NCBI RefSeq assembly: GCF_900114005.1
Contig: NZ_FORM01000005.1
Span: forward strand, 186,001 to 250,000
Direction: 5' to 3'
DNA length: 64,000 nucleotides
Source of the DNA: Olleya namhaensis
GTDB taxonomy: Bacteria; Bacteroidota; Bacteroidia; Flavobacteriales; Flavobacteriaceae
Within the stretch, counting starts at the first letter, position 1. Each line of letters begins with the position of its first letter. The notes below the pieces were generated by a model. That model worked only from the letters and a program-made list of their open reading frames with translations, searched no databases and was not told the DNA's origin. Of this stretch, positions 1 to 7,867 are shown piece by piece. Both the position numbers and the translations under genes were made by a program.

Positions 1-2
1 TA

Positions 3-275
3 AATGAAACTATAGATTATATTGAAATCACTAATGACTCAATAGGAATTAGAAAAAAACTAAAACCAAACTTCAATGGTACCTATGAAACTTCCAAAGA
101 CATTGAAAAATTTGTAGTTAAGATAGAAAACGATAGTTTAAACTTATATTACAAAACGCCCTTTTCTAGTTGGAAAGAAACTATATTAAAGGCTAGTGAA
201 GACAAACTTCAAATTATAAACCAAAATAAAGTTTTATATTTATATAAACGCTACACACCTATAACAATAGACTAA
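3..275 (+). CDS. C-terminal part of a lipocalin-like hypothetical protein (partial)
   Basis: An open frame enters from the left edge and ends at the TAA at 273-275, giving the last 90 residues of a protein whose start lies outside the window. The visible part has alternating polar and hydrophobic beta-strand-like segments, an Asn-Asp-Ser-Leu-x-Leu-Tyr-Tyr stretch and a late Tyr-Leu-Tyr-Lys-Arg-Tyr motif. This resembles the end of small lipocalin-like Bacteroidota proteins, but the match is weak. Its stop overlaps the next ATG by one base (TAATG), so the two genes are probably translationally coupled. Function unknown. Confidence 0.6.
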   Translation, partial: NETIDYIEITNDSIGIRKKLKPNFNGTYETSKDIEKFVVKIENDSLNLYYKTPFSSWKETILKASEDKLQIINQNKVLYLYKRYTPITID

Positions 276-571
276 TGGCAAAACGCAACAACAATTTATT
301 AAACATATCTGACGCCTTAAAAAACTTTGTAACAGAAAACAACCTTGAAAAAGGTTTAGACAAAGTTAATGTTAGGGACGCTTGGGCCAAGCTAATGGGT
401 AATGGTATTAATAAATACACCACAGCAATCGAGTTAAAAAAAGACATCCTTTATGTACAACTTAGCTCTAGTGCACTTAGGGAAGAATTAAGCTATGGAA
501 ACCAAAAAATAATAACTTTACTTAACGAAGAATTGGGCAAAGATGTTATTAAAAAACTAATATTGAGATAA
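275..571 (+). CDS. DUF721 (DciA-like) domain protein
   Basis: This 98-residue protein belongs by appearance to the DUF721 family. The family includes DciA, which loads the replicative helicase in many bacteria that lack DnaC; whether the short Bacteroidota members do this is not established. Visible features are an N-terminal helix, the segment around Val-Arg-Asp-Ala-Trp (residues 33-37), a Gly-rich turn, and the typical Leu-x-Val-x-Leu-Ser-Ser-Ser-Ala-Leu-Arg-Glu-Glu-Leu segment near residues 65-78. Its ATG overlaps the preceding stop by one base. The following gene is separated by a 110-base gap containing its own promoter-like element. Confidence 0.8.
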   Translation: MAKRNNNLLNISDALKNFVTENNLEKGLDKVNVRDAWAKLMGNGINKYTTAIELKKDILYVQLSSSALREELSYGNQKIITLLNEELGKDVIKKLILR

Positions 572-643
572 TTACAACGCATATAAAATGTTATGGTAAT
601 TAAATTTTCGAAAAAAATAATATGTAATTACTATTTTATATTC

Positions 644-651
644 TATCTTTG
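644..651 (+). promoter_or_regulatory. -7 element upstream of the first cold-shock gene
   Basis: TATCTTTG matches the Bacteroidota -7 consensus TAnnTTTG and lies 31 bases before the cold-shock ATG. No clear TTG is present at the usual -33 spacing, so only the -7 half is supported. Confidence 0.45.
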
Positions 652-682
652 ACTTTATTATTAACAAATTTTTTTTATTACA

Positions 683-874
683 ATGGCACAAGGAACAGTA
701 AAATTTTTCAATGATTCAAAAGGATTCGGTTTTATTACTGAAGAAGGATCAGAAAGCGACCATTTTGTACACATTTCTGGACTTATTGATGAAGTTCGTG
801 AAGGAGATGTCGTAGAATTCGACTTACAAGAAGGAAGAAAAGGTATGAACGCAGTAAATGTAAAAGTAGTATAA
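683..874 (+). CDS. Cold-shock protein, CspA family (copy 1)
   Basis: This 63-residue protein is a single cold-shock domain covering its full length. RNP-1 (Lys-Gly-Phe-Gly-Phe-Ile, about residues 13-18) and RNP-2 (His-Phe-Val-His-Ile, about 27-31) are intact. Such proteins bind single-stranded RNA and DNA and act as RNA chaperones in the cytoplasm. The length is typical of the short Bacteroidota form. It is monocistronic, with a TAnnTTTG element upstream and a strong terminator at 902-934. A close paralogue follows at 1050-1241; the two differ mainly in a few charged residues, indicating a tandem duplication. Confidence 0.95.
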   Translation: MAQGTVKFFNDSKGFGFITEEGSESDHFVHISGLIDEVREGDVVEFDLQEGRKGMNAVNVKVV

Positions 875-901
875 TTATATATTTTCTATTTAAACTATTA
901 C

Positions 902-934
902 AAAAAGAGCCTTTCCATTTGGAGAGGCTTTTTT
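902..934 (+). terminator. Rho-independent terminator after the first cold-shock gene
   Basis: A 9-bp stem (908-916 with 921-929, one G-T wobble) with an ATTT loop is followed by a T run at 930-934. Confidence 0.85.
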
Positions 935-1049
935 AGTTAAAACATTTAACACCTAAGTAATTGAAAATAAATACAATAAATATCATTTATTAATTTTATT
1001 GGTATCATCTTTGTACTAATTAAACTAATTAATATTAAATTTTATTAAG

Positions 1050-1241
1050 ATGAGTAAAGGCACAGTAAAATTCTTCAATGACGCTAAAGGATTTGGATTC
1101 ATTACAGAAGAAGGTGTAAACAAAGACCACTTTGTACACATTTCAGGATTAACAGATGAAATACGCGAAGGCGACGAAGTTGAATTTGACCTACAAGAAG
1201 GAAAAAAAGGATTAAACGCAGTTAACGTTAAAGTACTTTAA
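1050..1241 (+). CDS. Cold-shock protein, CspA family (copy 2)
   Basis: This is a second 63-residue single-domain cold-shock protein with intact RNP-1 and RNP-2 motifs, nearly identical to the copy at 683-874. Its leader carries CATCTTTG at 1006-1013, one base away from the TAnnTTTG consensus, leaving a 5' untranslated region of roughly 30 bases. Transcription ends at a strong hairpin at 1262-1305. The role is probably RNA chaperoning during growth or cold adaptation. The duplicated copy with its own promoter and terminator suggests different expression of the two rather than redundancy, but this is inference. Confidence 0.95.
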   Translation: MSKGTVKFFNDAKGFGFITEEGVNKDHFVHISGLTDEIREGDEVEFDLQEGKKGLNAVNVKVL

Positions 1242-1261
1242 CAGCAACCATATATCTTTAA

Positions 1262-1305
1262 CAAAAAAAAAGCCTCTCTATTTATTTAGAGAGGCTTTTT
1301 TTTAT
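1262..1305 (+). terminator. Rho-independent terminator after the second cold-shock gene
   Basis: A perfect 10-bp stem (1271-1280 with 1287-1296) has a 6-base loop, a preceding A run and a following T run. Confidence 0.9.
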
Positions 1306-1364
1306 TCTATTACTTTAAATTAGCATTACTGACTTTATTTTTTTGATAAAAACCAAAAGTAGTA

Positions 1365-1398
1365 AACAAAAAAAATCCAGCTAAACGCTGGATTTTTT
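1365..1398 (-). terminator. Terminator downstream of ndk
   Basis: The stem is AAAAATCCAGC at 1371-1381 pairing with GCTGGATTTTT from 1387, loop TAAAC. It is flanked by A and T runs, so it could act in both directions; on the minus strand it follows the ndk stop by about 20 bases. Confidence 0.8.
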
Positions 1399-1420
1399 CT
1401 TAATTTATAGTGTTTTAAAC

Positions 1421-1840
1421 TTAAAACATTTCACGTCCAGAAAAATGGAAAGCACCTTCAATAGCTGCATTCTCATCACTATCACTACCGTGTACTGCAT
1501 TTTCTCCAATAGAAGCTGCATATAATTTACGGATAGTTCCTTCTGCTGCATCAGCAGGATTAGTAGCACCAATTAAAGTTCTAAAATCCTCTACTGCGTT
1601 ATCTTTTTCTAAAATAGCAGCTACAATAGGTCCACGTGTCATGTAATCTACTAACTCACCATAGAAAGGTCTTTCGCTATGTACTGCGTAAAATGCTTCA
1701 GCATCTTGCTTAGTCATGTGTGTTAACTTCATTGCAACGATTCTAAAACCTGAAGCGTTAATTTTTTCTAAGATTGCGCCAATGTACCCTTTTTCAACAG
1801 AGTCAGGCTTAAGCATTGTAAATGTTCTGTTAGTTGCCAT
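1421..1840 (-). CDS. ndk: Nucleoside diphosphate kinase
   Basis: This 139-residue cytoplasmic enzyme transfers the gamma phosphate of ATP to nucleoside diphosphates through a phospho-histidine. The catalytic His is His117 in the His-Gly-Ser-Asp-Ser motif, and the N-terminal Thr-Phe-Thr-Met-Leu-Lys-Pro-Asp-Ser signature is intact. Length is typical. The gene is monocistronic, divergent from nrnA, with a good promoter at 1919-1948 and a terminator at 1365-1398. Confidence 0.97.
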   Translation of the reverse strand: MATNRTFTMLKPDSVEKGYIGAILEKINASGFRIVAMKLTHMTKQDAEAFYAVHSERPFYGELVDYMTRGPIVAAILEKDNAVEDFRTLIGATNPADAAEGTIRKLYAASIGENAVHGSDSDENAAIEGAFHFSGREMF

Positions 1841-1918
1841 TTCTTTATTTTATTATTTATCTAATTTGTTTAAAAAAAACAATCTTTCTAATTAAAAAAA
1901 GTACCTGTTAATTTTCTG

Positions 1919-1948
1919 CAAAAGTAAGCCATTTATTAATAAAAACAA
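1919..1948 (-). promoter_or_regulatory. Promoter of ndk, TTG-N19-TACTTTTG
   Basis: Read on the minus strand, TTG (1946-1948) is followed after 19 bases by TACTTTTG (1919-1926). This matches the Bacteroidota sigma-A consensus in both elements. The ndk ATG is about 80 bases downstream. Confidence 0.7.
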
Positions 1949-1985
1949 TAAATTCAATTATTAAAAAATTGTATCTTCGTGGACT

Positions 1986-3005
1986 ATGACAAAACAAGAG
2001 TACACAGACATAAATCAGTTATTGGCTACACCCAAAAAAATTGTAATTGTAAGCCACAAAAATCCAGATGGAGACGCTATTGGCTCTAGCTTGGCTTTGT
2101 TTCATTACTTAACAAAAACCAATCATTTAGCCACTGTAATCTTACCTAATGATTATCCAGATTTTCTAAAATGGCTTCCTGCTGAGGATTTAATTCTTAA
2201 ATATGACAGCCAAAAAGAAGAAAGCGAAGCTAAATTAGCAGAGGCGGATATTGTGTTTACATTAGACTTTAATGCGTTTCATCGTGCTGGAGATATGGAA
2301 ACTGTTTTAACAAACAATACGGCATTAAAAATAATGATTGACCATCATCAGCAACCAGATGACTATGCTAAATTCACCTATAGTGACGTTAGTATGAGCT
2401 CTACTTGCGAGATGGTTTATAATTTTATAGAAAACCTTAACGGTTTAGATGTAATAGATAGTAATATTGCCACAGCAATTTATGTGGGGATTATGACTGA
2501 TACAGGGTCATTTAGATTTAGATCTACGACCAGTGCTACACATAGGATTATTGCCAGTTTAATAGACAAAGGCGCAGATAATACTATGATACATAATCAA
2601 GTGTACGACACTAACAGTTATAACCGTTTACAACTTTTAGGATGCGCTTTAAGTAACTTAAGAGTTATTCCAGAATCTAGAGCTGCTTATATCACGCTAA
2701 CTCAGAAAGAGTTACAACAGTTTGACTACAAAAAAGGAGACACAGAAGGTTTTGTAAACTATGCCTTATCCTTAAATAATGTAGTACTTGCTGCTATTTT
2801 TATTGAAGATTTACAACAAGGCATTATTAAAATATCTTTACGATCTAAAGGTGATTTTTCAGTTAACAAAATGTCCCGTGAGCATTTCCATGGTGGCGGT
2901 CATACCAACGCTGCAGGAGGAAAAAGCGATGATAATATCCAAAAAACTATTGAGAAATTTATTAGTATATTACCACAATACAATACCTTATTAAATGAAG
3001 CGTAA
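1986..3005 (+). CDS. nrnA: DHH-family phosphoesterase, NrnA-like oligoribonuclease / pAp phosphatase
   Basis: This 339-residue cytoplasmic enzyme is of the NrnA type, which degrades short RNAs to mononucleotides and hydrolyses 3'-phosphoadenosine 5'-phosphate. The DHH domain has His-Lys-Asn-Pro-Asp-Gly-Asp at 24-30 and Asp-His-His at 119-121. The DHHA1 domain ends with the substrate-binding Gly-Gly-Gly-His-x-x-Ala-Ala-Gly-Gly motif near residue 305. A TATCTTCG promoter-like element at 1972-1979 gives a very short leader. The last 11 bases overlap gldI, so the genes are probably co-transcribed and coupled. The exact substrate preference cannot be told from sequence. Confidence 0.92.
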   Translation: MTKQEYTDINQLLATPKKIVIVSHKNPDGDAIGSSLALFHYLTKTNHLATVILPNDYPDFLKWLPAEDLILKYDSQKEESEAKLAEADIVFTLDFNAFHRAGDMETVLTNNTALKIMIDHHQQPDDYAKFTYSDVSMSSTCEMVYNFIENLNGLDVIDSNIATAIYVGIMTDTGSFRFRSTTSATHRIIASLIDKGADNTMIHNQVYDTNSYNRLQLLGCALSNLRVIPESRAAYITLTQKELQQFDYKKGDTEGFVNYALSLNNVVLAAIFIEDLQQGIIKISLRSKGDFSVNKMSREHFHGGGHTNAAGGKSDDNIQKTIEKFISILPQYNTLLNEA

Positions 3006-3540
3006 TCTTGTTATTATACTATTAGTTTGTATTACAGCGTTAAGTTGTAAAACACCAGAAGCTAGAAAACCTGTGACTGTAAATTCAGGCTCTTTTATTA
3101 ATGAGTCTGTTGCCAGAAATAAGGCGTTGTACCAAAAAGAAACTAAAGTCATTGCAGATATTATAGCCGCACAACCCGAAAACAATTATCAAACATCTGG
3201 TAATGGGTTTTGGTACTACTTTAATACTGAAGTTACTAATGATAGCCTACCAACACCAACGTTTGGTGACCTTGTAAAATTTAATTACAATGTTAAGCAT
3301 CTTAATGGCAATGCTATTTACACAAAAGCAGAACTTAAAGATCAAAACTACGCCATGGACCAGCAAGAATTATTTTCTGGATTACGTGAAGGTTTAAAGT
3401 TAATGCAAGCAGGAGAAGTTGCAACATTTATATTCCCATCTCAAAAAGCCTATGGTTATTATGGAGATGAAAATAAAATAGGCACTAACATTCCTATTAT
3501 ATGTGAAGTTTCTGTATTTTCGATTACCCAAAAAGAATAG
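2995..3540 (+). CDS. gldI: Gliding motility-associated FKBP-type prolyl isomerase lipoprotein GldI
   Basis: This 181-residue protein starts with a lipoprotein signal peptide ending in Ala-Leu-Ser-Cys (Cys18). An FKBP-type peptidyl-prolyl isomerase domain covers about residues 80-178 (Phe-Gly-Asp-Leu-Val-Lys-Phe-Asn-Tyr, then Gly-Leu-Arg-Glu-Gly-Leu). The position after nrnA and before a second prolyl isomerase is the usual Flavobacteriaceae context of GldI, which is needed for gliding in Flavobacterium johnsoniae, presumably by folding periplasmic motility or secretion proteins. It overlaps nrnA by 11 bases. The active-site pocket is only partly canonical, so catalytic activity is not certain. 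Confidence 0.85.
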   Translation: MKRNLVIILLVCITALSCKTPEARKPVTVNSGSFINESVARNKALYQKETKVIADIIAAQPENNYQTSGNGFWYYFNTEVTNDSLPTPTFGDLVKFNYNVKHLNGNAIYTKAELKDQNYAMDQQELFSGLREGLKLMQAGEVATFIFPSQKAYGYYGDENKIGTNIPIICEVSVFSITQKE

Positions 3541-3557
3541 TTATAAACCCAATAAAA

Positions 3558-4769
3558 ATGAACAAATTAATTAACACAATGAAACTATTATTAATAGCCA
3601 TAATGGTAAGTTTAACTACCAATTCTTGTCAACAACAATACCCTGATTTAGAAGATGGATTATATGCAGAAATTGTAACTAATAAAGGGACAATGGTAGC
3701 AAAATTATTTTACGACAAAGTGCCAGTTGTAGTCGCTAACTTTGTAGCTTTAGCAGAAGGGACACATCCTCAATTAGCAGATTCTTTAAAAGGAAAACCA
3801 TTTTATAACGGTATTATTTTCCATAGAGTAATGGATAAATTTATGATCCAAGGTGGTGATCCAACAGGAACAGGAATGGGAAGTGCTGGATTTAAGTTTT
3901 TTAGCGAATTTGATACAAGTTTAAGTCATGATAAAGCAGGAATCTTATCTATGGCTAACTCTGGAGGTTATGATACTAACGGAAGTCAATTTTTTATTAC
4001 AGAAGTACCAAAGCAAAACTTAGATGGGTTTAACGCAGATGGTAGCTTAAAAAACTGTAATGGACGTAATGTAAGTTGTCACTCTGTTTTTGGAGAACTT
4101 GTTCAAGGTTTAGAAGTACAAGATACTATATCTAACGTACCAGTAGGACAAAGAAACAAACCTAACGAAGATGTTGTGATTGAAAAACTAAACATTATCA
4201 GAAAAGGAAAAGCAGCTAAAGCATTTGACGCTCCTAAAGTATTTACAGAGCAAGAGCCTTTATTGTCTAAAAAATTAGAAGAGCAAAAAGCTAAAGAACA
4301 AGAAATAATTAAAGAAAAAGCTAAAGAAGCTGCAGTTAACTTTATTAAAGCAAATGCAGATATTAAAGGTGAGGTAAAAGAAATGCCAACTGGATTAGTA
4401 ATGATTCATAATGCTAAGCCAAACGGAGTTACTCCTAAGCCTTCTGATCGAGTATTAATAGACTGTACAGGTCTTTTTGAAGACGGAAGTTTCTTTTTCT
4501 CTACAATTGCTGAAGATGCTAAAAAATACAATCAATATAATGAAGACGCTGCAAAACAAGGTGCATACCAAGCATTTGCAATGCCTTATAACGAGTCTGC
4601 AACTTTAGTTCCTGGATTTAGAGAAGCAATGTTAAACATGAATATTGGTGATAAAGCTAGAATTTTTGTACCAAGTTATTTAGGATACGGTGCTTCTGGA
4701 CGTGGACCAGTACCACCAAATGCTAACCTTATTTTTGATATTGAAATAGTTAGCTTATCAACTAAATAA
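3558..4769 (+). CDS. Cyclophilin-FKBP fusion prolyl isomerase lipoprotein
   Basis: This 403-residue exported lipoprotein (lipobox ending in Asn-Ser-Cys at residues 22-24) joins two unrelated prolyl isomerase folds. A cyclophilin domain covers about residues 36-215, with the catalytic Phe-His-Arg-Val and Ser-Gln-Phe-Phe-Ile motifs. A charged coiled-coil linker covers about 225-275, and a C-terminal FKBP domain covers about 285-403 (Val-Pro-Gly-Phe-Arg-Glu, Tyr-Gly-Ala-Ser-Gly-Arg-Gly). It probably folds proteins crossing the periplasm. It lies 17 bases after gldI, so nrnA-gldI-this gene form one unit ending at 4799-4838. An internal ATG at 3579 is an alternative start; 3558 has the better A-rich leader. 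Confidence 0.9.
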   Translation: MNKLINTMKLLLIAIMVSLTTNSCQQQYPDLEDGLYAEIVTNKGTMVAKLFYDKVPVVVANFVALAEGTHPQLADSLKGKPFYNGIIFHRVMDKFMIQGGDPTGTGMGSAGFKFFSEFDTSLSHDKAGILSMANSGGYDTNGSQFFITEVPKQNLDGFNADGSLKNCNGRNVSCHSVFGELVQGLEVQDTISNVPVGQRNKPNEDVVIEKLNIIRKGKAAKAFDAPKVFTEQEPLLSKKLEEQKAKEQEIIKEKAKEAAVNFIKANADIKGEVKEMPTGLVMIHNAKPNGVTPKPSDRVLIDCTGLFEDGSFFFSTIAEDAKKYNQYNEDAAKQGAYQAFAMPYNESATLVPGFREAMLNMNIGDKARIFVPSYLGYGASGRGPVPPNANLIFDIEIVSLSTK

Positions 4770-4776
4770 AACAAAA

Positions 4777-4792
4777 TTCTGCTTAAGCAGAA
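4777..4792. repeat. 16-bp perfect palindrome
   Basis: TTCTGCTTAAGCAGAA is a perfect palindrome 8 bases after the isomerase stop codon and just before the terminator. Similar CTTAAG-centred palindromes lie near 6644 and 27445. Confidence 0.7.
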
Positions 4793-4798
4793 ATACCA

Positions 4799-4838
4799 TT
4801 AAAAGAGGCTACTAAATTAAGTAGTCTCTTTTTTTTTG
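4799..4838 (+). terminator. Terminator of the nrnA-gldI-isomerase unit
   Basis: AGAGGCTACT pairs with AGTAGTCTCT (one wobble) across an AAATTA loop and runs into eight or more T. Confidence 0.85.
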
Positions 4839-4911
4839 CTTTAAAACGACTAGTTCCCATTACTATAACCATAAATAAAAACCAAAGTAAATTGCTTTTA
4901 TAAACACAAAA

Positions 4912-4947
4912 AATAATTTGTAAGCTAAATTATTAATCGTAATATTG
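4912..4947 (+). promoter_or_regulatory. Promoter and possible operator of the arsenic gene pair
   Basis: TTG (4918-4920) is separated by 19 bases from TAATATTG (4940-4947), one base from consensus. A perfect 8-bp inverted repeat, AATAATTT (4912-4919) and AAATTATT (4927-4934), spans the -33 element. This is where a repressor could bind, although no arsR is visible nearby. Confidence 0.5.
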
Positions 4948-4970
4948 CAATAAACTAATAAAGATTTAAA

Positions 4971-5603
4971 ATGGGATTAGCCAAAACCGAAATGTTTACA
5001 GAAATAGAACAACTAATTAAGACTCTAAATACTGAGACTATATCCGCACAACGCAAAGCAGTGCTACAACCATTAACTGATTTTATTCAAGGTAAGGTTT
5101 CAAAAAACCAAACCATTAGACTAAACTTTATATGTACTCATAATTCACGAAGAAGTCATTTATCACAAGTTTGGGCACAAACTATAGCGTATTACTTCAA
5201 TATTAAAAACGTGTTTTGTTATTCGGGAGGGACAGAAGCAACAGCACTTTTCCCGATGGTAGCAGAAACTTTAGTAAATTCAGGATTTAAGATAAATCCC
5301 ATTTCTAAAAACGAAAACCCTGTTTACAGTATTAAATATGCTGACACAGAACATCCAATTATAGGCTTTTCAAAAAAACTAGATGACGCTTTTAATCCAA
5401 CATCCGGATTTGCTGCAATTATGACGTGCTCTCAAGCAGATGGTGGTTGTCCGTTTATTGCTGGTGCAGAAAAACGAATCCCAATAACTTTTGAAGACCC
5501 AAAAGCATTTGATAATACACCGCAACAAGCTGAAAAATACACTGAAAGAAGCTTACAAATAGCAACCGAATTATATTACATCTTCTCACAAATAAACGCA
5601 TAA
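4971..5603 (+). CDS. Low-molecular-weight phosphatase / arsenate reductase-like protein
   Basis: This 210-residue cytoplasmic protein has the P-loop signature C-x5-R of low-molecular-weight tyrosine phosphatases and thioredoxin-coupled arsenate reductases (Cys55 to Arg61, Cys-Thr-His-Asn-Ser-Arg-Arg). A further Cys pair lies near residues 152-160 (Met-Thr-Cys-Ser-Gln-Ala-Asp-Gly-Gly-Cys). An N-terminal helical extension of about 45 residues precedes the fold and is seen in the Bacteroidota subfamily. It sits 3 bases before an ACR3 exporter, which supports reduction of arsenate to arsenite as its job. A protein phosphatase role cannot be excluded. Confidence 0.8.
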   Translation: MGLAKTEMFTEIEQLIKTLNTETISAQRKAVLQPLTDFIQGKVSKNQTIRLNFICTHNSRRSHLSQVWAQTIAYYFNIKNVFCYSGGTEATALFPMVAETLVNSGFKINPISKNENPVYSIKYADTEHPIIGFSKKLDDAFNPTSGFAAIMTCSQADGGCPFIAGAEKRIPITFEDPKAFDNTPQQAEKYTERSLQIATELYYIFSQINA

Positions 5604-5606
5604 ACA

Positions 5607-6653
5607 ATGGCAACTAAAAAACTAAGCTTTCTAGACCGGAATCTAACCTTATGGATCTTTGTAGCCATGGCTATTGGTGTTGGACTAGGTTATTTTATTC
5701 CAACATTCCCTGATATTATAAACTCATTTAGTAGTGGTACAACAAATATTCCGATTGCAATTGGATTAATATTAATGATGTATCCACCTTTAGCAAAGGT
5801 CAATTATGCTTTGCTACCTAAAGTATTTAGAAATGTAAAAATCCTATCTATTTCACTTATTCTTAATTGGATTATTGGTCCAGTATTAATGTTTGTTTTG
5901 GCCATTACTTTTTTACATGATTATCCAGAATATATGGTTGGACTTATATTAATAGGTCTAGCACGTTGTATTGCAATGGTTTTGGTTTGGAATGATCTTG
6001 CTGAAGGTAGTAGCGAATATGGAGCAGGTTTAGTAGCATTAAATAGTATCTTTCAGGTATTTGCCTATAGTTTTTACGCTTGGTTATTTATAACCGTGCT
6101 TCCACCCTATTTTGGATTTGAGGGCGCTATTGTTGACATCTCAATAGCCACTATTGCAGAAAGTGTTGCAATTTACTTGGGGCTTCCATTTGTATTAGGA
6201 ATTTTAAGCCGATTAATATTGGTAAAACTTAAAGGTGAAGATTGGTATACTAACAAATTTATCCCTACAATATCACCAATTACTTTAATTGCACTATTAT
6301 TTACCATCGTAATTATGTTTTCTCTGAAAGGCGAATTAATTGTCGAAATACCAATGGATGTACTAATTATCGCAGTGCCTTTACTTATTTATTTTACGTT
6401 GATGTTTATTATTGGTTTTTTCTTTACCAAAGCATCAGGAGCAGAATATGACAAGACAGCTTCAGTAGCATTTACAGCAGCCGGAAATAATTTTGAATTA
6501 GCAATAGCAGTTGCCATTGCTGTTTTTGGATTAAATTCCGGACAAGCCTTTGCAGGAGTTATCGGTCCTTTAGTAGAAGTTCCAGCTTTAATACTACTGG
6601 TTCGTGTATCCTTTTGGTTACGCAAAAAATATTATGGCAAAGCTTCGGCTTAA
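5607..6653 (+). CDS. ACR3-family arsenite efflux transporter
   Basis: This 348-residue inner-membrane protein has about ten transmembrane helices. The conserved Cys in the fourth helix is present (Gly-Leu-Ala-Arg-Cys-Ile-Ala-Met, Cys121), as is the conserved Glu near residue 325 (Gly-Pro-Leu-Val-Glu-Val-Pro). Both are required for arsenite export in characterised ACR3 proteins. It follows the reductase-like gene after only 3 bases, so the two form a minimal arsenate resistance operon. The usual ArsR repressor gene is absent from the neighbourhood. The stop codon lies in the loop of a 7-bp inverted repeat (6644-6660). Confidence 0.93.
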   Translation: MATKKLSFLDRNLTLWIFVAMAIGVGLGYFIPTFPDIINSFSSGTTNIPIAIGLILMMYPPLAKVNYALLPKVFRNVKILSISLILNWIIGPVLMFVLAITFLHDYPEYMVGLILIGLARCIAMVLVWNDLAEGSSEYGAGLVALNSIFQVFAYSFYAWLFITVLPPYFGFEGAIVDISIATIAESVAIYLGLPFVLGILSRLILVKLKGEDWYTNKFIPTISPITLIALLFTIVIMFSLKGELIVEIPMDVLIIAVPLLIYFTLMFIIGFFFTKASGAEYDKTASVAFTAAGNNFELAIAVAIAVFGLNSGQAFAGVIGPLVEVPALILLVRVSFWLRKKYYGKASA

Positions 6654-6660
6654 AGCCGAA
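6644..6660. repeat. Inverted repeat enclosing the ACR3 stop codon
   Basis: TTCGGCT (6644-6650) and AGCCGAA (6654-6660) flank the TAA stop (6651-6653) exactly. No T run follows, so it is not a standard terminator. Confidence 0.7.
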
Positions 6661-6748
6661 AGTATTTACGGTTAATAGCACTTCTTTTGATTATCTAATT
6701 GTAGTTATTAACTTCCAATTTTATTAATGGGCCATTCTAAAACCCTTA

Positions 6749-6782
6749 CAAAAAAGCACAATCTTAGGATGGTGCTTTTTTG
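6749..6782 (+). terminator. Terminator downstream of the arsenic operon
   Basis: An A run plus AGCAC pairs with GTGCT plus six T, with an imperfect inner stem. It belongs to the same AAAAAAGCACA...TGTGCTTTTTT family as the terminators at 12834, 18071 and 20010. Otherwise the gap 6654-6988 shows nothing beyond the inverted repeat at its start. Confidence 0.75.
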
Positions 6783-6988
6783 TTTTCAATCGTATTTCCA
6801 AAAGAACATTTATCTTTTAACAGAAGACTATTAATCAACACAATCTTGACTTCTGTATTTATACACCAAAAACACCTATTTGAAATTGTGAGAATTTATA
6901 ACTAAATTAGTCTTTACTAAAAAATAAAGAAAAATCATTTTAAGACTATGTCTTTATTCATAAAGTAATTTCAACTAACCACTAAATT

Positions 6989-7177
6989 ATGAACAAAAAA
7001 AAACTACCAATATTCATCTTATTAATCGTGTTTATTCTATTTTCTGCAAAAACATTCTTTGGAAAAGGATTAGAAAATGGTGTTGAAAACTGGAGATTTT
7101 ACGCTTCATTATTTGGTTTATTAATTGCGGTTTCTTTTCTTTTTGTTTTTCTAAAATCACTAAAAAAGACTAATTAG
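6989..7177 (+). CDS. Small two-helix membrane protein, unknown
   Basis: This 62-residue protein has two hydrophobic helices, about residues 6-24 and 38-56, joined by a short loop with a Gly-Lys-Gly-Leu-Glu-Asn motif, and a basic C-terminus. The ATG has a typical AT-rich leader. I do not recognise a family. It precedes a DUF1648-like membrane protein by 43 bases in the same direction and could share its transcript. Confidence 0.6.
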   Translation: MNKKKLPIFILLIVFILFSAKTFFGKGLENGVENWRFYASLFGLLIAVSFLFVFLKSLKKTN

Positions 7178-7220
7178 CGTGAATTAAACTCTACTAAACA
7201 AACAATGTCAGCTTAATAGA

Positions 7221-7724
7221 ATGAACCGGCCTAAAATAAAAATAGAAAAAAATGTACTAGATAGATCAATCGAGGTTTTCACATGTATACTCATTCTTAT
7301 TTCAGCAAGTTTAATTTTAATATACTACAATCAACTTCCTGAAAAAATACAAATTAATTTCAATTGGCCTTCAAAAGATGAAAATGGTTTTGGAACAAAA
7401 AACACACTTTGGGCAAGTCCAATAATCTGCGGAATAATTGCAATTTCAATTTATAAGTTAAACCAATATCCGTGGGTTTTTAATTACCCTGTTACAATAA
7501 CAACAACAAACGCAAAGTATAATTACAAAATGGCGACGCAAATGTTGCGCCTTATAGGGCTTACTATTGGAGTAATGTGCCTGACTATAACGGTAATTTC
7601 TATTTTTAATAGTCTTGGAAAAACCATAGCATTTCAAAAATATATTGATTCCTTATTTCCCATTATTTTGGTCGGTATTCCTATTTATTTTATAATTAAA
7701 ATAATAAGGAACACTAATAATTAA
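7221..7724 (+). CDS. DUF1648-like membrane protein
   Basis: This 167-residue integral membrane protein has hydrophobic helices at about 18-36, 64-80, 110-130 and 143-160. The segment Leu-Pro-Glu-Lys-Ile-Gln-Ile-Asn-Phe-Asn-Trp followed by a Gly-Phe-Gly-Thr-Lys turn (residues 39-61) is the DUF1648 hallmark. Family members include parts of bacterial permease-like and SdpI-related proteins; no biochemical role can be given. It may be co-transcribed with the small protein upstream. The next gene has its own promoter. Confidence 0.7.
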   Translation: MNRPKIKIEKNVLDRSIEVFTCILILISASLILIYYNQLPEKIQINFNWPSKDENGFGTKNTLWASPIICGIIAISIYKLNQYPWVFNYPVTITTTNAKYNYKMATQMLRLIGLTIGVMCLTITVISIFNSLGKTIAFQKYIDSLFPIILVGIPIYFIIKIIRNTNN

Positions 7725-7763
7725 TACCATCTCGCTTCAAAATTAATTTGAACACACACCAAC

Positions 7764-7794
7764 TTGGCTTTCTGAAAAATTTGAACTAACTTCG
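7764..7794 (+). promoter_or_regulatory. Promoter TTG-N20-TAACTTCG before the secreted protein
   Basis: TTG (7764-7766) and TAACTTCG (7787-7794) have the same 20-base spacing and a similar spacer as the promoter repeats at 12918, 14105, 16453 and 18250, so this is a diverged member of that family. Confidence 0.55.
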
Positions 7795-7867
7795 TTGTAC
7801 AACGTTTGTAATGTATTGACCTAGAATACAAAACGCTGCATTTAGTAGTAATAATAAATAACCTCAA

